A DNA stretch of 64,000 nucleotides from Cacajao melanocephalus (GCA_963573385.1 CAUYLG010076801.1:1-64000); one strand, 5' to 3'. Shown: positions 36,408-49,164, counted from the stretch's first letter. The notes: generated by a model not told the origin, from the letters alone. Program-made: numbers and translations.

Positions 36408-36856
36408 TGATGGTGAATTGTATGTGCAACTTGACTGGGCTGAGGGATCGCAGGTAGCTGGTATGACATTATTTCTTGGTGCGTCTGTGAAGGTGTCTCT
36501 GGAAGACATTAGTGTTTGAATCGGTAAAGTAAAGAAGTAAAGAGACTTCCCAAGTGGGTGGGCCTCATCCAATCTGCAGAGGGTCTGAATGGAACAAAAA
36601 GAACAAAGGGTGAATGAAGGGTAAATTTTTTTCCCTGTCTGAGCTGGGCCATCCATCTTCTCCTGCCTGCCCTGAGATACTACACCTACCCCATCCTTTT
36701 AGAGTTAGATTGGAATCTACACCATTGTCTTTCCTGGTCCTCAGGCTTTCGGATTTAGATTGAATTACACCACCAGCTTTCCTGGTTCTCCAGCTTGCAA
36801 ATGGCAGATGATGAAACTTCATGGCCACTATAATCATATGGGCCAATTCCTACAAT

Positions 36857-36937
<81 letters not shown>

Positions 36938-37022
36938 TACATATGTATATATGTATACATATGTGTGTGTCTGTCCATCTGTTTCCTGTTGGTTCTATTC
37001 CTCTGGAGAACCCTAATTCAAC
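36408..37022 (+). mobile_element. ERVL-like solo LTR containing a compound microsatellite
   Basis: TG...CA element: it starts 'tgatggtgaattgtatgtgc' and ends 'gaaccctaattcaaca'. It has 'ggtgggcctcatccaatctg', two near-repeats of 'ctttcctggt', and 'tggttctattcctctggag' near the end. No viral coding sequence. Family name not certain (MLT2-like). Confidence 0.75.
36861..36936 (+). repeat. Compound (CT)n(TA)n(CA)n microsatellite
   Basis: About 15 CT, 15 TA and 7 CA units in series, placed where the LTR polyadenylation-signal region would be. Confidence 0.95.
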
Positions 37023-37293
37023 ATAGTTGGATTTGGGATATTTGGGGTATTAGCATAAAATTGCTGATTAGATGTGACCTTAGATAAAACACTAAATGAG
37101 AATGCATTATGATTTGAAAGCCCTGTCTACATACATATGAAATATTAGCCTTGCCTGGCTTGGTCGTCAATACTGAAAGTTGAAGATTATGAACTTGGGA
37201 GTGGCGTGAAGCAGCACTTCAGGGAGTGATCAGGTAACGCCACACAGCACAAAGAGAAGAGGTGGAATCCAGGAAGGAGAACATGAATCTGTC
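37023..37293. other. Unique sequence
   Basis: No feature identified. Confidence 0.4.
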
Positions 37294-37460
37294 CAGTGTT
37301 TCTCACCTTGAGCTGGCACGTGAATCATCCGAGGATCTTGTCAAAATGCTGATTCTGATTCTGTAGATCTAGCGTGAGATCCGAGATCCTGCATTTGTAG
37401 TAGGTTCCCAGGTGATGCCAAAGCTGCTGGTCTGCAGGCCACACTTCCAGTAGCAAACAG
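37294..37460 (+). mobile_element. MER5A (hAT-Charlie)
   Basis: 'cagtgtttctcaccttgag', 'tgattctgtagatctag' and 'gttcccaggtgatgcca' match MER5A order, ending 'cacacttccagtagcaaaca'. Confidence 0.8.
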
Positions 37461-37920
37461 TTCAGGAGGATAATTCAGGCATGAGTTAAGGAGGGCTTGA
37501 ACCGGGTTGGGAGTGTGAGTAGAGAGTGACTTTTGCAGTGGAGCTAGACACTAAAGAACAGAAAAGAATCATTAAAAAAATGATGTTTTGAATTAAGTTG
37601 AGCAAGAAATGATGGAGTCAGTCATATAAATACTGAAATCAGGAGGAGATTTGGGGAAGGAATTTTCTAGGCTCAGTTATTTTTTCTTGTGCTACAGCTT
37701 GGGATCTGACTTGGGTACGTAGGTTGAGAAACACCCCTGATGGATTCAGTTTTGTCTGGAGGGATGAAGGGTCAAAGTTTCCATTTTCTACTCCTTTCTC
37801 TGTTGAATGTTAAAACACAGAGACTGCATATACTTAAAGAGCCCCAAAGGGAAGGAGGTTGGAGACCCTCATTCCAAACGATGTGATTGGACTTTGAACC
37901 AGTAAATCATCTTGGAATTC
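37461..37920. other. Unique sequence
   Basis: No feature identified. Confidence 0.4.
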
Positions 37921-37930
37921 AAGAAAGGCC

Positions 37931-38189
37931 GGCTGGGTGCAGTGGATCATGCCTGTAATCCCAGCACTTTGGGAGACCAGGGCAGGTGGATCACCTGAGG
38001 TAGGGAGTTTGAGACCAGCCCGACCAACATGGAGAAACCTCATCTCTACTAAAAATACAAAATTAGCTGGGCGTGGTGACACATGCCAGTAATTCCAGCT
38101 ACTCAGAAGGCTGAGGGAGGAGAATTGCTTGAACCCAGGAGGTGGAGGTTTTGGTGAGCCAACTCCAGCCTGGGCAACAAGAGCAAAAA
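37931..38189 (+). mobile_element. AluS with right-arm deletion and TSD
   Basis: The TSD 'aagaaaggcc' is perfect (37921-37930 and 38189-38198). About 20 bp are missing between 'ggtgagcc' and 'aactccagcctggg'. The A-tail is short. Confidence 0.93.
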
Positions 38190-38359
38190 AGAAAGGCCCA
38201 GTTTTCTTGGACTATGGAGTCTTAGTCCCTGCCTGTTTATTGCTGATTGTCATAGAAGGCCAGTCCCCATCCCTCTCTCCTACACACGACACCGATATTA
38301 ATGCCATAAACCCTGAGGAATGGTACCAGTGCATCTGTATATTAATGTTAACAAGAGGC

Positions 38360-38590
38360 CACATTACTGAGCATTTCTTATGTGCCTAGCACTCTTCCAT
38401 GCCTCTTATGGATATTATTTCATTAAAAGCCCCCAATACCAGGAGGAAGGTATTATTACCCCTCCCCATCTTAAACTCCACCCGCCCCCATTTTATTAAT
38501 AAGAACATGAGGTTTTGCAAGGTTCAGTGGTTTGCCATGTCCCCACAATAGGGTGGCAGAACTAGAATTCTGATCAATCCATCAAGTAAT
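38360..38590 (-). mobile_element. MIR SINE
   Basis: 'cattactgagcatttcttat', 'ggaaggtattattaccc', 'attaataagaacatgaggtt' and 'ggtggcagaactagaattct', with a C-rich insertion near 38460-38490. Confidence 0.8.
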
Positions 38591-38714
38591 TCTTTTAACA
38601 GGCAAGCCCCGGGAGTCTGGTTCCAGCAGGCTCACCTCAGCCATTTGTAAAATGCTTTCCCTGGCTGCACATCTACAAAACTATTGTTCTGCTTACCTGG
38701 AGTGAAAACTTGGC

Positions 38715-38845
38715 CCAGCAATAGGGATATCTACGCTCCAGTCCTAGCTCTACCTCTAGTGATCAGTGTGACCTTAAGTAAGGTACTTGAATTCTTTGGG
38801 CCAAAATTTTCTCATCTAGGAAAACAGGAGATTGAATGAGAGAGT
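38715..38845 (+). mobile_element. MIR SINE
   Basis: 'agtcctagctctacctctag', 'gtgaccttaagtaaggtac' and 'gattgaatgagagag'. Confidence 0.75.
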
Positions 38846-38859
38846 GCTTTCTCAATCCC

Positions 38860-39010
38860 TGGTATTAATTAGAATCAATGGAGGGGACTTTCACAAATAC
38901 TGATGCTTCCCTTTCAGAAATTCCAGTTCACCTGGTTTGGTGAAAGGCTGAGGTATTAGAGCTTTGAAACTGTTTCCAAGGGATTCCAGTGGACAGCTCA
39001 GGATGAGGTT
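38860..39010. mobile_element. MER5-like hAT fragment
   Basis: 'ttagaatcaatggagggga', 'caaatactgatgcttccc' and 'ttccagttcacctggtttgg' resemble MER5-group elements. Ends unclear. Confidence 0.55.
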
Positions 39011-39297
39011 CCAGATGACTGATCGCTCTTTAAGGAAGGTTCACACTTTCCACTGTATTCCTAAGATGTCATCATACAAATCTCTGCATGATGTGCGTGT
39101 CTGACTGTTGTGACCACCAGAACTGATTTCATGATTGCTTTTATTCTGGCTACAAAGCTGAGTGGCTCTGCGGTCCGCAGCACAGGGCATTAGGGGGATC
39201 TGATCTGGTCATAAAAATTTCGGATTTTACAGGTCAAAAATATGAATGTGGGAAAGAGGATTAATTTTTTTTTTCTTGGTAACAGAAGCTCTGTCTC
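39011..39297. other. Unique sequence
   Basis: No feature identified. Confidence 0.4.
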
Positions 39298-39412
39298 TGG
39301 TTGATGGGTGCAGCAAACCACCATAGCACATGTATACCTATATAACAAACCTGCACTTTCTGCACAATATATCCCAGAACTTAAAGTAAAATAAATAATT
39401 TAAAAAGAGAAA
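39298..39412 (+). mobile_element. L1 3' end, severely 5'-truncated
   Basis: 'gttgatgggtgcagcaaacc', 'acatgtatacctatataac' and 'cccagaacttaaagtaaaat' are the primate L1 3' terminus, with an A-rich tail. Confidence 0.88.
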
Positions 39413-40515
39413 CTTCATCTCCAGAATGGCTCCTCTGAGGAGACTGAAGCTGCCTTGGTACTTTGTGTGCTGAGAAGTAACCTGGGGTTGAGAAATGTAC
39501 TAGACTCCAGCAGCACCGCCTCTATTTGGCTGGGAAAGTGCAGTCACTGGATGTCTGAGATATTATGCAGTGACATGAATGTGAGGTACGAGTGCTACAT
39601 GGAAAATATTTCTTCCTTCAGGTTGGGTGTTGAATATTCTCCTGGGCCTCTGGGAACTGGAGCTCCTATGGGGTGCGTCTGGTGGCACCTGGAGCCCCAC
39701 AAAACCCCCCTGGATGGAGGTAGCCTCACCACCAGTAACCCTTGCCTGAGGGCTTCCCAGCTGCATGATCCCTCACAAACTGCTTCGCTACATTTTATTT
39801 TAAGATGATTGAATTGCAAGAATTGGATGCATGTCTCTGTAGGTAGTCCTGACGGAGTTAAGGCTGAGTGGATTCCCTTTGGATCCCCACCTTTTCTCAT
39901 TTCTGGTCCTGAACTGCTGAACCCAAAGATGTTTGCCTTTCTGTGGCAGGATGACATCAACGAGGAGGCAGTTCCTCGGCCCAGGAAGCCAAGTCCTCAG
40001 ACACCATCTCAGAAGTAGGACAAGTACATTTTGTTTCTGCGATTCAACCCAGAGAACTGCCTGGTCCCTGAAGCCTGTGCCAGATGTGTTTGCGCAACCT
40101 CAGCAGCAGCTTCCAAAACGTGGTTCAAGAATTTGCCAAGGGTTTTATTTCTTTCAGGAGTGAAGACACATGGATGGCATGACTCCTGTTGGCCACACAT
40201 GTCAATGTGAATTGGAGGCTCAAACCTCAGAAAGGGTTCGGGTCCAAAGTGACAATCTCCCTGGCTAGGCTAGACATGAGACATTGCTCCAATACTCACC
40301 CCGGTGGGTACACACAGCCGGCGAGAACATTGAGATCAAGTTGGCCAGGGCATGGTGCCATCTTGTTTTGGCTAGGGGCGTGCTAATGCGGTGGAAAGGA
40401 GCAAGAAAAGCTACCAATTTGGCTGTGACTCCTGAACATTTGCTCAGCATTCTTAAATCCTCCTGGTCAAAGAGAATTTCCTTGCAAGTCCCTATACTCC
40501 AGGCAATGGTATAAG
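39413..40515. other. Repeat-free block, 1.1 kb
   Basis: No transposon recognised; more GC-rich than its surroundings. Many overlapping frames on both strands (117 codons plus at 39455, 121 codons minus at 39595, 69 codons plus at 39809). None has a recognisable domain, so coding status is unresolved but unlikely. Confidence 0.4.
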
Positions 40516-40538
40516 CGCACACACACACACACACACAC
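40516..40538 (+). repeat. (CA)n microsatellite
   Basis: About 11 CA units. Confidence 0.95.
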
Positions 40539-40734
40539 CACACCCATAGAGTTAAAACCTTTTAGGAGATAAAACTCATCTATTGCATGTGTGTCCACAT
40601 ACATCTGCTACAATTGGGAGAAATAAAGGCCTAAAATGTGTGTGCACATATGAATGACCATCATTTTAAAGGCTAAAATGGCATCTTTCAAAGGCCAATC
40701 TTATAATAAACTCTTAAACCTTGTAGTATTTTAC

Positions 40735-40945
40735 AGTTTATAGAACAATTCCACATCTCATTTGATCAGCCTTACAACTTTGTGTATGTATTAGTTTTCT
40801 CTCTATTTTAACACCTGAGGAAATGAAAGATCAGAGAGGTTAAGTGACTTGCTCAAGTTTGCACAGCAATTAAGTCCCAGAATCAGGGTGAAAAATCTAG
40901 CTGATCCCCATCTAACCTGTCTGACACATTGGCTCTCTAGTCTTG
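40735..40945 (-). mobile_element. MIR SINE
   Basis: 'gaggaaatgaaagatcagag', 'ggttaagtgacttgctcaag' and 'cacagcaattaagtcccag' give a clear antisense MIR core. Confidence 0.85.
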
Positions 40946-41007
40946 ATGTTAGACTGAAGGCCAATAGGCATGTGACTCATCTATTTGTAGGACTCGATGC
41001 TGGGACC

Positions 41008-41165
41008 TGATACCATGAAGTGTGGTCTGAGGGCCAGCAGCACCCTCCGCTTCACCTGGAATTTAGAAATGCAGACTCTTAGGCCCACCCCAGACCTTCT
41101 GAGTTTTAGTGTGCCTGTTTACAGAATTGCCTCAGGTGGTTCATGGGCATAGTCGAGTTTGGAAC
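41008..41165 (-). mobile_element. MER5A (hAT-Charlie)
   Basis: 'aagtgtggtctgagggccag', 'tagaaatgcagactctta' and 'ccccagaccttctgagtttt' match reversed MER5A. Confidence 0.8.
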
Positions 41166-42884
41166 ACCCTGGAGGAGGGAGCTAGGGTTTCCTTCTTGTT
41201 TCTACCACTTTCAGGAGTCCCTAAGCGCCAGAACGGCATAATCTGGGGAATTAGAAAAATGTGTATGGTAGGATCCCATGCCTGTAGTTCTACCTCTGGA
41301 GTGGGAGTTGGATTAACTTGCTTAGAAAAGGCTCCCGGTGGTTCTCATATGCAGCCGGGCTTGGGAACCATGTGAATGAATCATCTCCGAGGTCTCTCCC
41401 ACCTTTTCTGAGTGCGTGAGCCTTGTCTTTAAGGAACGGGCATACACATTCCTCACCCCCACCCAGTGCTTTACTGACATTTCAGCATTCACAGAACATT
41501 TTATATCCAACCCAACCTTTTTCCTTCTGTCCAGAGACTTGACTTTAAAAACCACCCCTGAGTATGTCAACTTCATGTGGTGACTATACAGATTAGTTGG
41601 GATATTTGATTCCCTGACTCTTCCCAGGGGAAAAAAAAATTAAAATGTCAAGGAAGAGGTCCCAGGCTCCCTGCTTCTATCCGAGGACCTGTGAACAGTG
41701 TAAAGTATCATGCAGCGTCGAAGCCCCTGAGGTCAGGAGGAAGGACCCGCACAGTCCACTGTTCAGGTGAAGCTCTCCAATGTCTCATAGGACTGGCGGA
41801 ACAGTCAGCATGTTGCCAGTGCCACCAAGAACACCGTGAGAGCCAGATCCCAGGGAAAGCCTGGCTGTTTTTGGTTAGGCACTGAAAGACATTATTGTGT
41901 TCATTGCACCTCTTAAGGAAAAAAGCAAAAACCAAAACAAAACCTACATTTTCCTGTGTGTACAGAGTCATGCTGTAAGATTTGGGAATGCGTTCACTCT
42001 CCTGTGGAGCCATCTGTTTGAATATCAAGAGGGGAAATTCGTTAGGGAGAGATTGAGCCCGGGTCAGGAGAGGACAGCTGTCCAGCCGAGGCCAGTGAGC
42101 CAGCCCATGTGTGAAGGAGCTCGTAATTCTAGATTCCCATATTTCATTGCTTTTTTAGATAGGCAGGGATGACGCCAGGCAGTGGGACCCAGACTGATTT
42201 ACTGGGTTTTGCAAGACAGTCTAGAAATGGATAGGGATTTCTTGTAGAAGCCTGCCCTACCAGTGCTAAGGCAAGCCCGGGTGCTCATATTTTCATCTGA
42301 CATCTGTGCTTGTCAGGCCTCACACTGGACATGTGAGGACACGTGCTTAATCTGGGTGCCACACAAAAACGGGCAGCTGTCGCCATTCCTGGCTGCCACA
42401 CTTGTGCCTGCTCACGTCTCCCTTTGCTCACTGCCTTTCCTTTCTCCTTCACTCTCCGCTTCATGGCTTAGCAGCTGCGTGGCTAATTATTTTATTTTCC
42501 TCTCCTAATACGTCTTGGATTTCTCCCATTGCCTCTCTCCTGTTTCTTCCTGACCCATCTACTCAGGCCACAATCCAGTCCCTACAGTGAAGTCTCATAC
42601 TCTCCCTCCCAAGCTCAGGATCCAGAGAACGAGGAAAGACTGAGGCGGAGCTTCTCTTGGATCTTGGGCTAGACACAGAACAGGTTTTGGGCTCTTGGTA
42701 CCTGGAGTCTTCGATGCTTAACCTCTCCACATAAATTGGCTGTCCTTGACCACTGCATGACCCGTCAGGGGTGTGATCATCCAGCTGACTGAGAAGAGGC
42801 CAAGGCAAGGAAAAGTCCTGATCTCCCTGCACGTCCATCAGTAGGATTGGGACGGCGTGGTCGGGTGGCCCTAGATGACAAAAG
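41166..42884. other. Unique sequence, 1.7 kb
   Basis: No transposon firmly identified; 42440-42600 is pyrimidine-rich and might be an L2 trace. Frames up to 111 codons occur on both strands without domains. Confidence 0.35.
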
Positions 42885-42885
42885 C

Positions 42886-43045
42886 CAGCGGTTCTCAATC
42901 GTGGTATATTTCAGAATTCTCCAAGATATTTTAAAAACATTCTAATTCCTGGGCCCCACTCCCAGGATTCTGACCTTATTGGGCTGGGATGATGTCGGGT
43001 GTCAGTATTTTTTCATAAGCTATGGGCTAGGTTGAGAGGCACTGC
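42886..43045. mobile_element. MER5-group hAT miniature transposon
   Basis: Terminal inverted repeats 'cagcggttctcaatc' and 'gttgagaggcactgctg'. Internal 'attcctgggccccactccca' and 'gtcagtattttttcataagc'. Confidence 0.8.
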
Positions 43046-43797
43046 TGTTCTACCTTCTTTGGGTAGGGTCTTAAAGAATGTCAAATCACCAAACCCCTAT
43101 CTCCAAGATAGACAGTATACTGCTTCCTGAATTCAAATTCCAGAGTCCACGTAAGAAGGAACAGGAGAATCTCATGTTTGCTGATCCAATGGGGGAAGGC
43201 CAGTGTGAATAAAAGTGTTGGGGAAAATGCAATCTGGCTGCTGCCTGGCACATGCAGTGGCTTATTAACTGCTAACTAAGTGTTGCCTGAGAGTGCTCCC
43301 GGAGGGGCTGGCTGTAATGAAAAAGATGGAGGAATCCGGCTCGTTTGTAATTATACATCAGTGCAGCTGAAGTACCGCTCAGCTCACACCTACTGCTCTC
43401 CTTACTGAGTGTCTCTGAGGCCAGTCTCTGTGCCGGGGGCAAACTTTCCATTGCTTATCCAATTATGTTGTGTCCACAGCTAATAGCTTGTAGATTTCGC
43501 TAATTCTTTTGTAGGGGAACACCTCTGGAATGGCTACTATTTGCATATCTATCTTAATTACCCTTACGAGGAGAATGGGAACTGCCACTCTTAGCTGAGC
43601 CGGTTGAGGCTGTGGGGGAGAGGAGAAGCTGAGGACTCCTGCCTGTGGAATCCCAAACCTCTGCCGCTTCCAGCTGTCCCCATCAAACTGACCCCAAAGA
43701 CAAGTCAACATTCCTTGTTCACAGTGGAAGCCACAAGTCCTCTTCGTGCCCTTAGTTAGACATCATCTCCAACTGTGGCAACAGATGGAGAAGGAAA
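43046..43797. other. Repeat-free block, candidate conserved non-coding element
   Basis: Contains 'cgtttgtaattatacatc' (about 43343), 'ttatccaattatgttg' (about 43457), an ATTTGCATA octamer (about 43530) and 'tatcttaattaccctta' (about 43549). CpGs are retained. No convincing ORF. Confidence 0.45.
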
Positions 43798-43798
43798 G

Positions 43799-44090
<292 letters not shown>

Positions 44091-44224
44091 GGGAAAGATT
44101 TTTTAAAGGGACACGTGTGCATTCGCTGTGATCCCCCCATAAAGAATCTAGAATGAGGGCTGAAAGATCCAAAATGTCACCTAGCCTGGAGTCATATATT
44201 CAAATGTTTATGCAGCCCCATCTA

Positions 44225-44410
44225 ATGGAACTTTCTGTGGTAATGAAAACATTCTAAAGCTGTGTCCAGTACAGTGGCCATTAGCTGTCTGTGACCCTTA
44301 AGCATTTGAAATTGGCTAGTGTGACTGAAGAACTGAATTTTAAAGTTTATTAAATTTCAATTAATTTACATGTAAATCTAAGTAGCCCCATGTAGCTAGG
44401 AGCTACGGGG
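44225..44410. mobile_element. hAT-type DNA transposon fragment
   Basis: 'aatggaactttctgtggta', 'ggctagtgtgactgaagaac', 'tgaattttaaagtttattaa' and 'tagccccatgtagctagg' match a common MER1-group family. I cannot name the family. Confidence 0.65.
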
Positions 44411-44689
44411 TGGGATGGACACAGTAGGTCTCTATAGAGTCAGGCAGGACAGGCCAATGTGGGAGGTGACCTCCGGGCCCAGATGAGCTCCCACATGGGA
44501 TGTGGTAGGGACCCGTGCCCTGTCTAAAGAACGACTCCTCTCCACTGCAACAAACAGTTGCCATGTAGGAAAGCAATAGGCTCAGGGATGAAATATCCTA
44601 ATTTTTTAAAGAGAAGACAACAATTTAGGTTTTTATTTGAAATCTACTGAGTTTTAAATGTTGGAAACTATTCAAAAATTGTAAATCAC

Positions 44690-44830
44690 GTGTGACTTTT
44701 CTTCTGGTACAACTCCATTGTACTGGTGAGGAAGCTGAGACTCAGGGCAATTCCAAGTCTTCTCCAAGGCTGGGAAGGAAATGAGTGAGCCAAGCTTTCC
44801 TGGTTTAGGATTCCATGTCAACCCTCTCAT
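44690..44830 (-). mobile_element. MIR-like fragment
   Basis: 'ggtgaggaagctgagactca' is a reversed MIR core word. The flanks are poor. Confidence 0.5.
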
Positions 44831-46200
44831 CTCGAAATCAGTACCCATGTTAGTTCTTTATATTCTCACATATACAGAACTAACTGTATATTCTCTAGAC
44901 AGTATCTATTTTTATCCTCCAGACATTTTTACTTTGTCAGACTGACTTGAGTTTATCCACTCGTCTTATTCTTCCAGGCAGCAGGATCTTCCCCAAGCAT
45001 CTGAAGTACCCCCGTGGGAGAAGAGAGAGAATCTTTGCTCTTTGATTTAGGGGGCTGGAAGCAGTCTGTCTAGAGGTCTAAAATTTCTTTGAAGTCTCAT
45101 ATTTTATCTTTGAAAAAAAAACCCATGCAAACTTGGCAGCCTATTCTTTAATATATTTGTGCTTATTTAATATTAAGACAAAATTCCCCTTCAAATCTAG
45201 TAAAACTGAAGTTTGAAAGAGAAGCAACAGTTTTATCTTGTGCTTTCATGAGTCATCTGGCCCACAGCTCATATCACTGGGCACCTCAGACTCCAGTTTG
45301 GAAAGTGCTGATGCATGGCAGACAATTTTAATGGTCAATTTAAAGTTCGCTGCCATTCCACTTGCCATCATTTAACAGGTAGAGAGGAGACTTCTTTCTT
45401 GGGAACGTCAGACTTTCTAGTCATTTCCAGGAAGATGTGAGCAATTTGGGGGCATGAACTTGGATCCTGTCTTATTATCCTTGAATTTAAAATATGTCAA
45501 GGGCGTAAATACAGAGATAGGGTAAAGCAGAGAATATAACCAGGAGCAAAGAGAGATCAATCAGTCCCTGGCTGTTTGAATGCCATTGTTTTCCAAGGCT
45601 GCTTTTGTCTTCAAAGGAAAAGACACAGCAGATGTTATAGAAGTCATGAGGCAGGAAACCGTGCTGTGGGGAGATAGTAAAAATGGACGTAGGTCATCTT
45701 TCCATAGCGTGTTCTCTAGGCAAGTCAATGTGGATGGATATTCTAGCTCATGGACATTACCTTGAAGGGGGAAGGTGGGATAAAAGGCAGGTCACTCTCA
45801 CAAAGAGAAGCCATGAGCTTTTAGTCCTGGGCCAGCTTTGTTGCTCTATAGCTTCTTGGTGAAGCCACTTATTTTCCATGTATTTTGCATTATCTCCTTT
45901 TTATCTCAAAGACTTCTAGTCGGTTAAAGGATGTAAAGAAAAGTTCGAGAATCCTGACAATGAGTTTGTAGCTCATCATGGCTTGAGAGAGTTAGTAGCA
46001 GAAGAGCAGTAGCAACGTAGCCTGAGCATTTTCTGCCTGGTGGAGAGGTGAGGAAAGCATGGGAGGCTTTGCACTTCTCTTGTCCTCCACAGTGGCTGAA
46101 GCAGGGTGCGTGCCTCGTGGCTTGACCTGAGTGATTGGTCTTACAGGGTTGCTCTGAACAGATCTTTGGGTCTCTCTGGTCTCCTTTCTATATTTTGTTT
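44831..46200. other. Unique sequence, 1.4 kb
   Basis: No transposon recognised. 45080-45400 is AT-rich with homeodomain-like words and may be a conserved element. The 61-codon frame at 45580 has no recognisable domain. Confidence 0.35.
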
Positions 46201-46204
46201 TATG

Positions 46205-47224
46205 CTTTGGTTTTAAATCTCAAATTTTTAAGATGACATTCACAAACTCCCAGAGAGTTTCAACTATCACTCTTCCAATTCTTGCGTCCCCAAAACATCA
46301 CCCCCATATTTTGAATTCCCTACCAGATACATCCTCCCTATTGAGATAACATAAGCATCTCAAAGGTAAAATTTGCTAAACAGAACTTATCATGTTTCTC
46401 CCATACCTGTTCTGTATCTTACACATTTTCTTTCAGATAGTAGTGAAACTGGCTCACTCAGTTTCTCAAGTTAGATAATCCTTCATCATTTTTTCTTTCT
46501 CTTCTTCCTCTCCTACCACATTCAGTTTGTTGCCATCTTGTCAAATTTCTCCTCACGTGTCTGGTAACATTCTCATTGCTGTGATTTGATTCATGTCATT
46601 ATCACGTCCTATCTAGACCATTGCTGTAGCCTTTACACTGTTTTTTTTTTTTTAATTCCAACCATTTCTCATCTTTGGGGTGACTTTAACACCATCTTCC
46701 TGAAATTATTTTTTTTAATGATTCATTGTAGCCATCTCTTGCTTCTAATCCCACGTTAACCCCTGCTGCTCCAGGAGAAGGTGTAAATTCTTTGTAAAGT
46801 TGCATGATTTGTCCCAAACGGAGTCCCCTCCAGTCGTCCAGCCCATACTTTTGCCAGTTTTCACCTACATACTCGACAATCAAGCCGGCAGAACTGCTTG
46901 TCATTCCTCAAAGCCGGCACCCCGTTTTGGCTCCAGAGACATGACCCCCTCTGTCCGAGATGCTCCTGCCCTTCTTATTTTCTATTCATCTTTCAAGTCC
47001 AATTTCAAATGTCAACTCCTTTTAAAATTTTGCACAACACCATTAATCTGGATTAGCTATTCTGTCTCTTGCAGCCTCCAATGCTTTGCCCATGGCTCTT
47101 TTACAACAGTGATGTTTTGTAATTTATGGGTTTGTAATTTATCTGTGTTCTCTAATAGATGGTGAGATACTGAAGACACACGTACCTTGTTCATCTCTGT
47201 GTCTCCAGGGCCTGGCACAGTTTT
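46205..47224 (+). mobile_element. L2 LINE, ORF2 remnant and 3' UTR
   Basis: Pyrimidine-rich L2 copy. 'caagtccaatttcaaatgtc', 'tctctgtgtctccagggcct' and 'ggcacagttttgctagtcaa' mark its 3' end. Frames broken. Interrupted by a T-run at 46641-46654. Confidence 0.7.
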
Positions 47225-47336
47225 GCTAGTCAACTGTGAATTTCTTTAGAGGAGGGATCACATCTTGTATTTTGTCATCGTTGCCCAGCATATACTAAGT
47301 GCTCTCTGAATATTTATTGACTCAGTGAATCAGCAA
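47225..47336 (+). mobile_element. Second L2 LINE 3' end
   Basis: 'gaggagggatcacatcttg', 'gctctctgaatatttattga' and 'ctcagtgaat' repeat the L2 terminus directly after the previous copy. Confidence 0.7.
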
Positions 47337-47494
47337 TGCCCAGAAATCAAATATAGTGGTATCTAATTCTCTCTCTGTCCCCTAAGTTTTGTGGCCTTGA
47401 AAAGTTATAAATCACTGCTGGGAACCAAGACTTCTAAAGTCCATCATGGTGCCAAACTTTTTGTGTTTGTTTTATTTATACCCAGAAATTATAC

Positions 47495-47575
47495 TAAGAA
47501 TAGTGATAGCTATATTTATTGAGGGCCTGGCATGTGTCAAGTTTTGCATTAAATAGTACCTCATCCAATTAGCGT
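47495..47575 (-). mobile_element. MIR or L3-type fragment
   Basis: 'tatttattgagggcctggca' followed by 'tgtgtcaagttttgca' resembles the reversed 3' end of MIR. Confidence 0.5.
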
Positions 47576-47580
47576 TTCTT

Positions 47581-48200
47581 TAAAGACAGCTGTGATGGAA
47601 CTGAGGGCTATCATCAGAAAAACCCTGGAATTTATTTAAAATTACCTTGTGCACATCTAAAAGTCTCAAATTATTGTTTGAGCCCTGCAGACGTTACACC
47701 ACTAATCCTTTTCTAATGATCTCATCTTAAGAAATAGCACCGGCAGGAGGACTGTGGAGCCTCCCCCATAAAGACATAATGAGCAGATGTGAGTATTTAC
47801 ATAATATCTCAGAATGATTTCTGGGCATTTTAGACAAAATATACAACCACTTAGATTGCTGTCATTGCAGTTATCTCATCACTCTTCAAAATTAAATGGA
47901 GACGGAAATGGAAAAAGCAAAAATCTAGGAGTTTTTGGATGCGTTGCCCTTGGTTGAGCTACTTAAACGCTTTGGGTGTGTACCCAAGTGCCACAATTAG
48001 GAAATTTGGCTCATAGAAAATGCAACCATTAAAGCTTTGAGCAAGATATCAGAAATTGATCTGCAGTAGAAACAACTAGATTCCAGAGATCATTTTAAAA
48101 ATGGCTGTTATTTGACATTTATGGTAGTAGAGAGAAGTGACGCTCCTAGGGTGAGATAAGTTGCCCAATTACCTGTTTCTGACTCATACGCTATTTTTGT
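47581..48200. other. Repeat-free block, candidate conserved non-coding element
   Basis: AT-rich with CpGs retained ('gatgcgttgcccttgg', 'agcaccggcagg') and many homeodomain-like words ('gtctcaaattattg', 'ttgcccaattacctg'). No long ORF. Confidence 0.42.
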
Positions 48201-48860
48201 TCAGTATTTTGTTTCTCTTTTTTTAACTTCACAAATTGGATATCACATTTATTGTTTTGTACCTTCAAATATTTACTCACATGTTTATTATTTTCTTTAC
48301 TCCTTATTTCTTCTTGAGAACCATTAAATTCCTTTTGAGATGATTTTCTTCTTCCTGAAATTCATCCTTTATAAGTTCCTTTACTGAGTGTTTGTTGGTA
48401 AAAATCTCTCAGGTTTTTCTTATTTGAAAAAAATGTGTTAATTTCACCCTCACATTTGAAGGATAGTTTTTCTGGGTTGACCTGTTTTTTCTCAGGGTTG
48501 TTGCTGTTTGTAAATTAGCTGTTGAGCTAATGTTCTGCGTAGGTTACCTGTCTTCTTCTCTGGATACCACTTCTTTGTCTTTTGCTATCCTGCAGTCTCA
48601 ATTGATGTGGTGAGGATTTCATTGGGAATGTTGATGTTCATTGGACTTTATGAATCTGAGGATTATTGTCATTAATCAGCCCTGGAAGGTCTCATTCATG
48701 ATCTCTTTGACTGTCTCCCCTTCCCCATTCTCACCATTATCTCCTGTGGTGCTCCCTTTAGATGCATGTTAGAACTTTCCCCTCAATTCTCCGTGTCTTT
48801 TAACCTCTCCTTGGTATTTTTCATCTTTTTGTCACTGTATATGTTTTGCACTTTGGGTAA

Positions 48861-49164
<304 letters not shown>

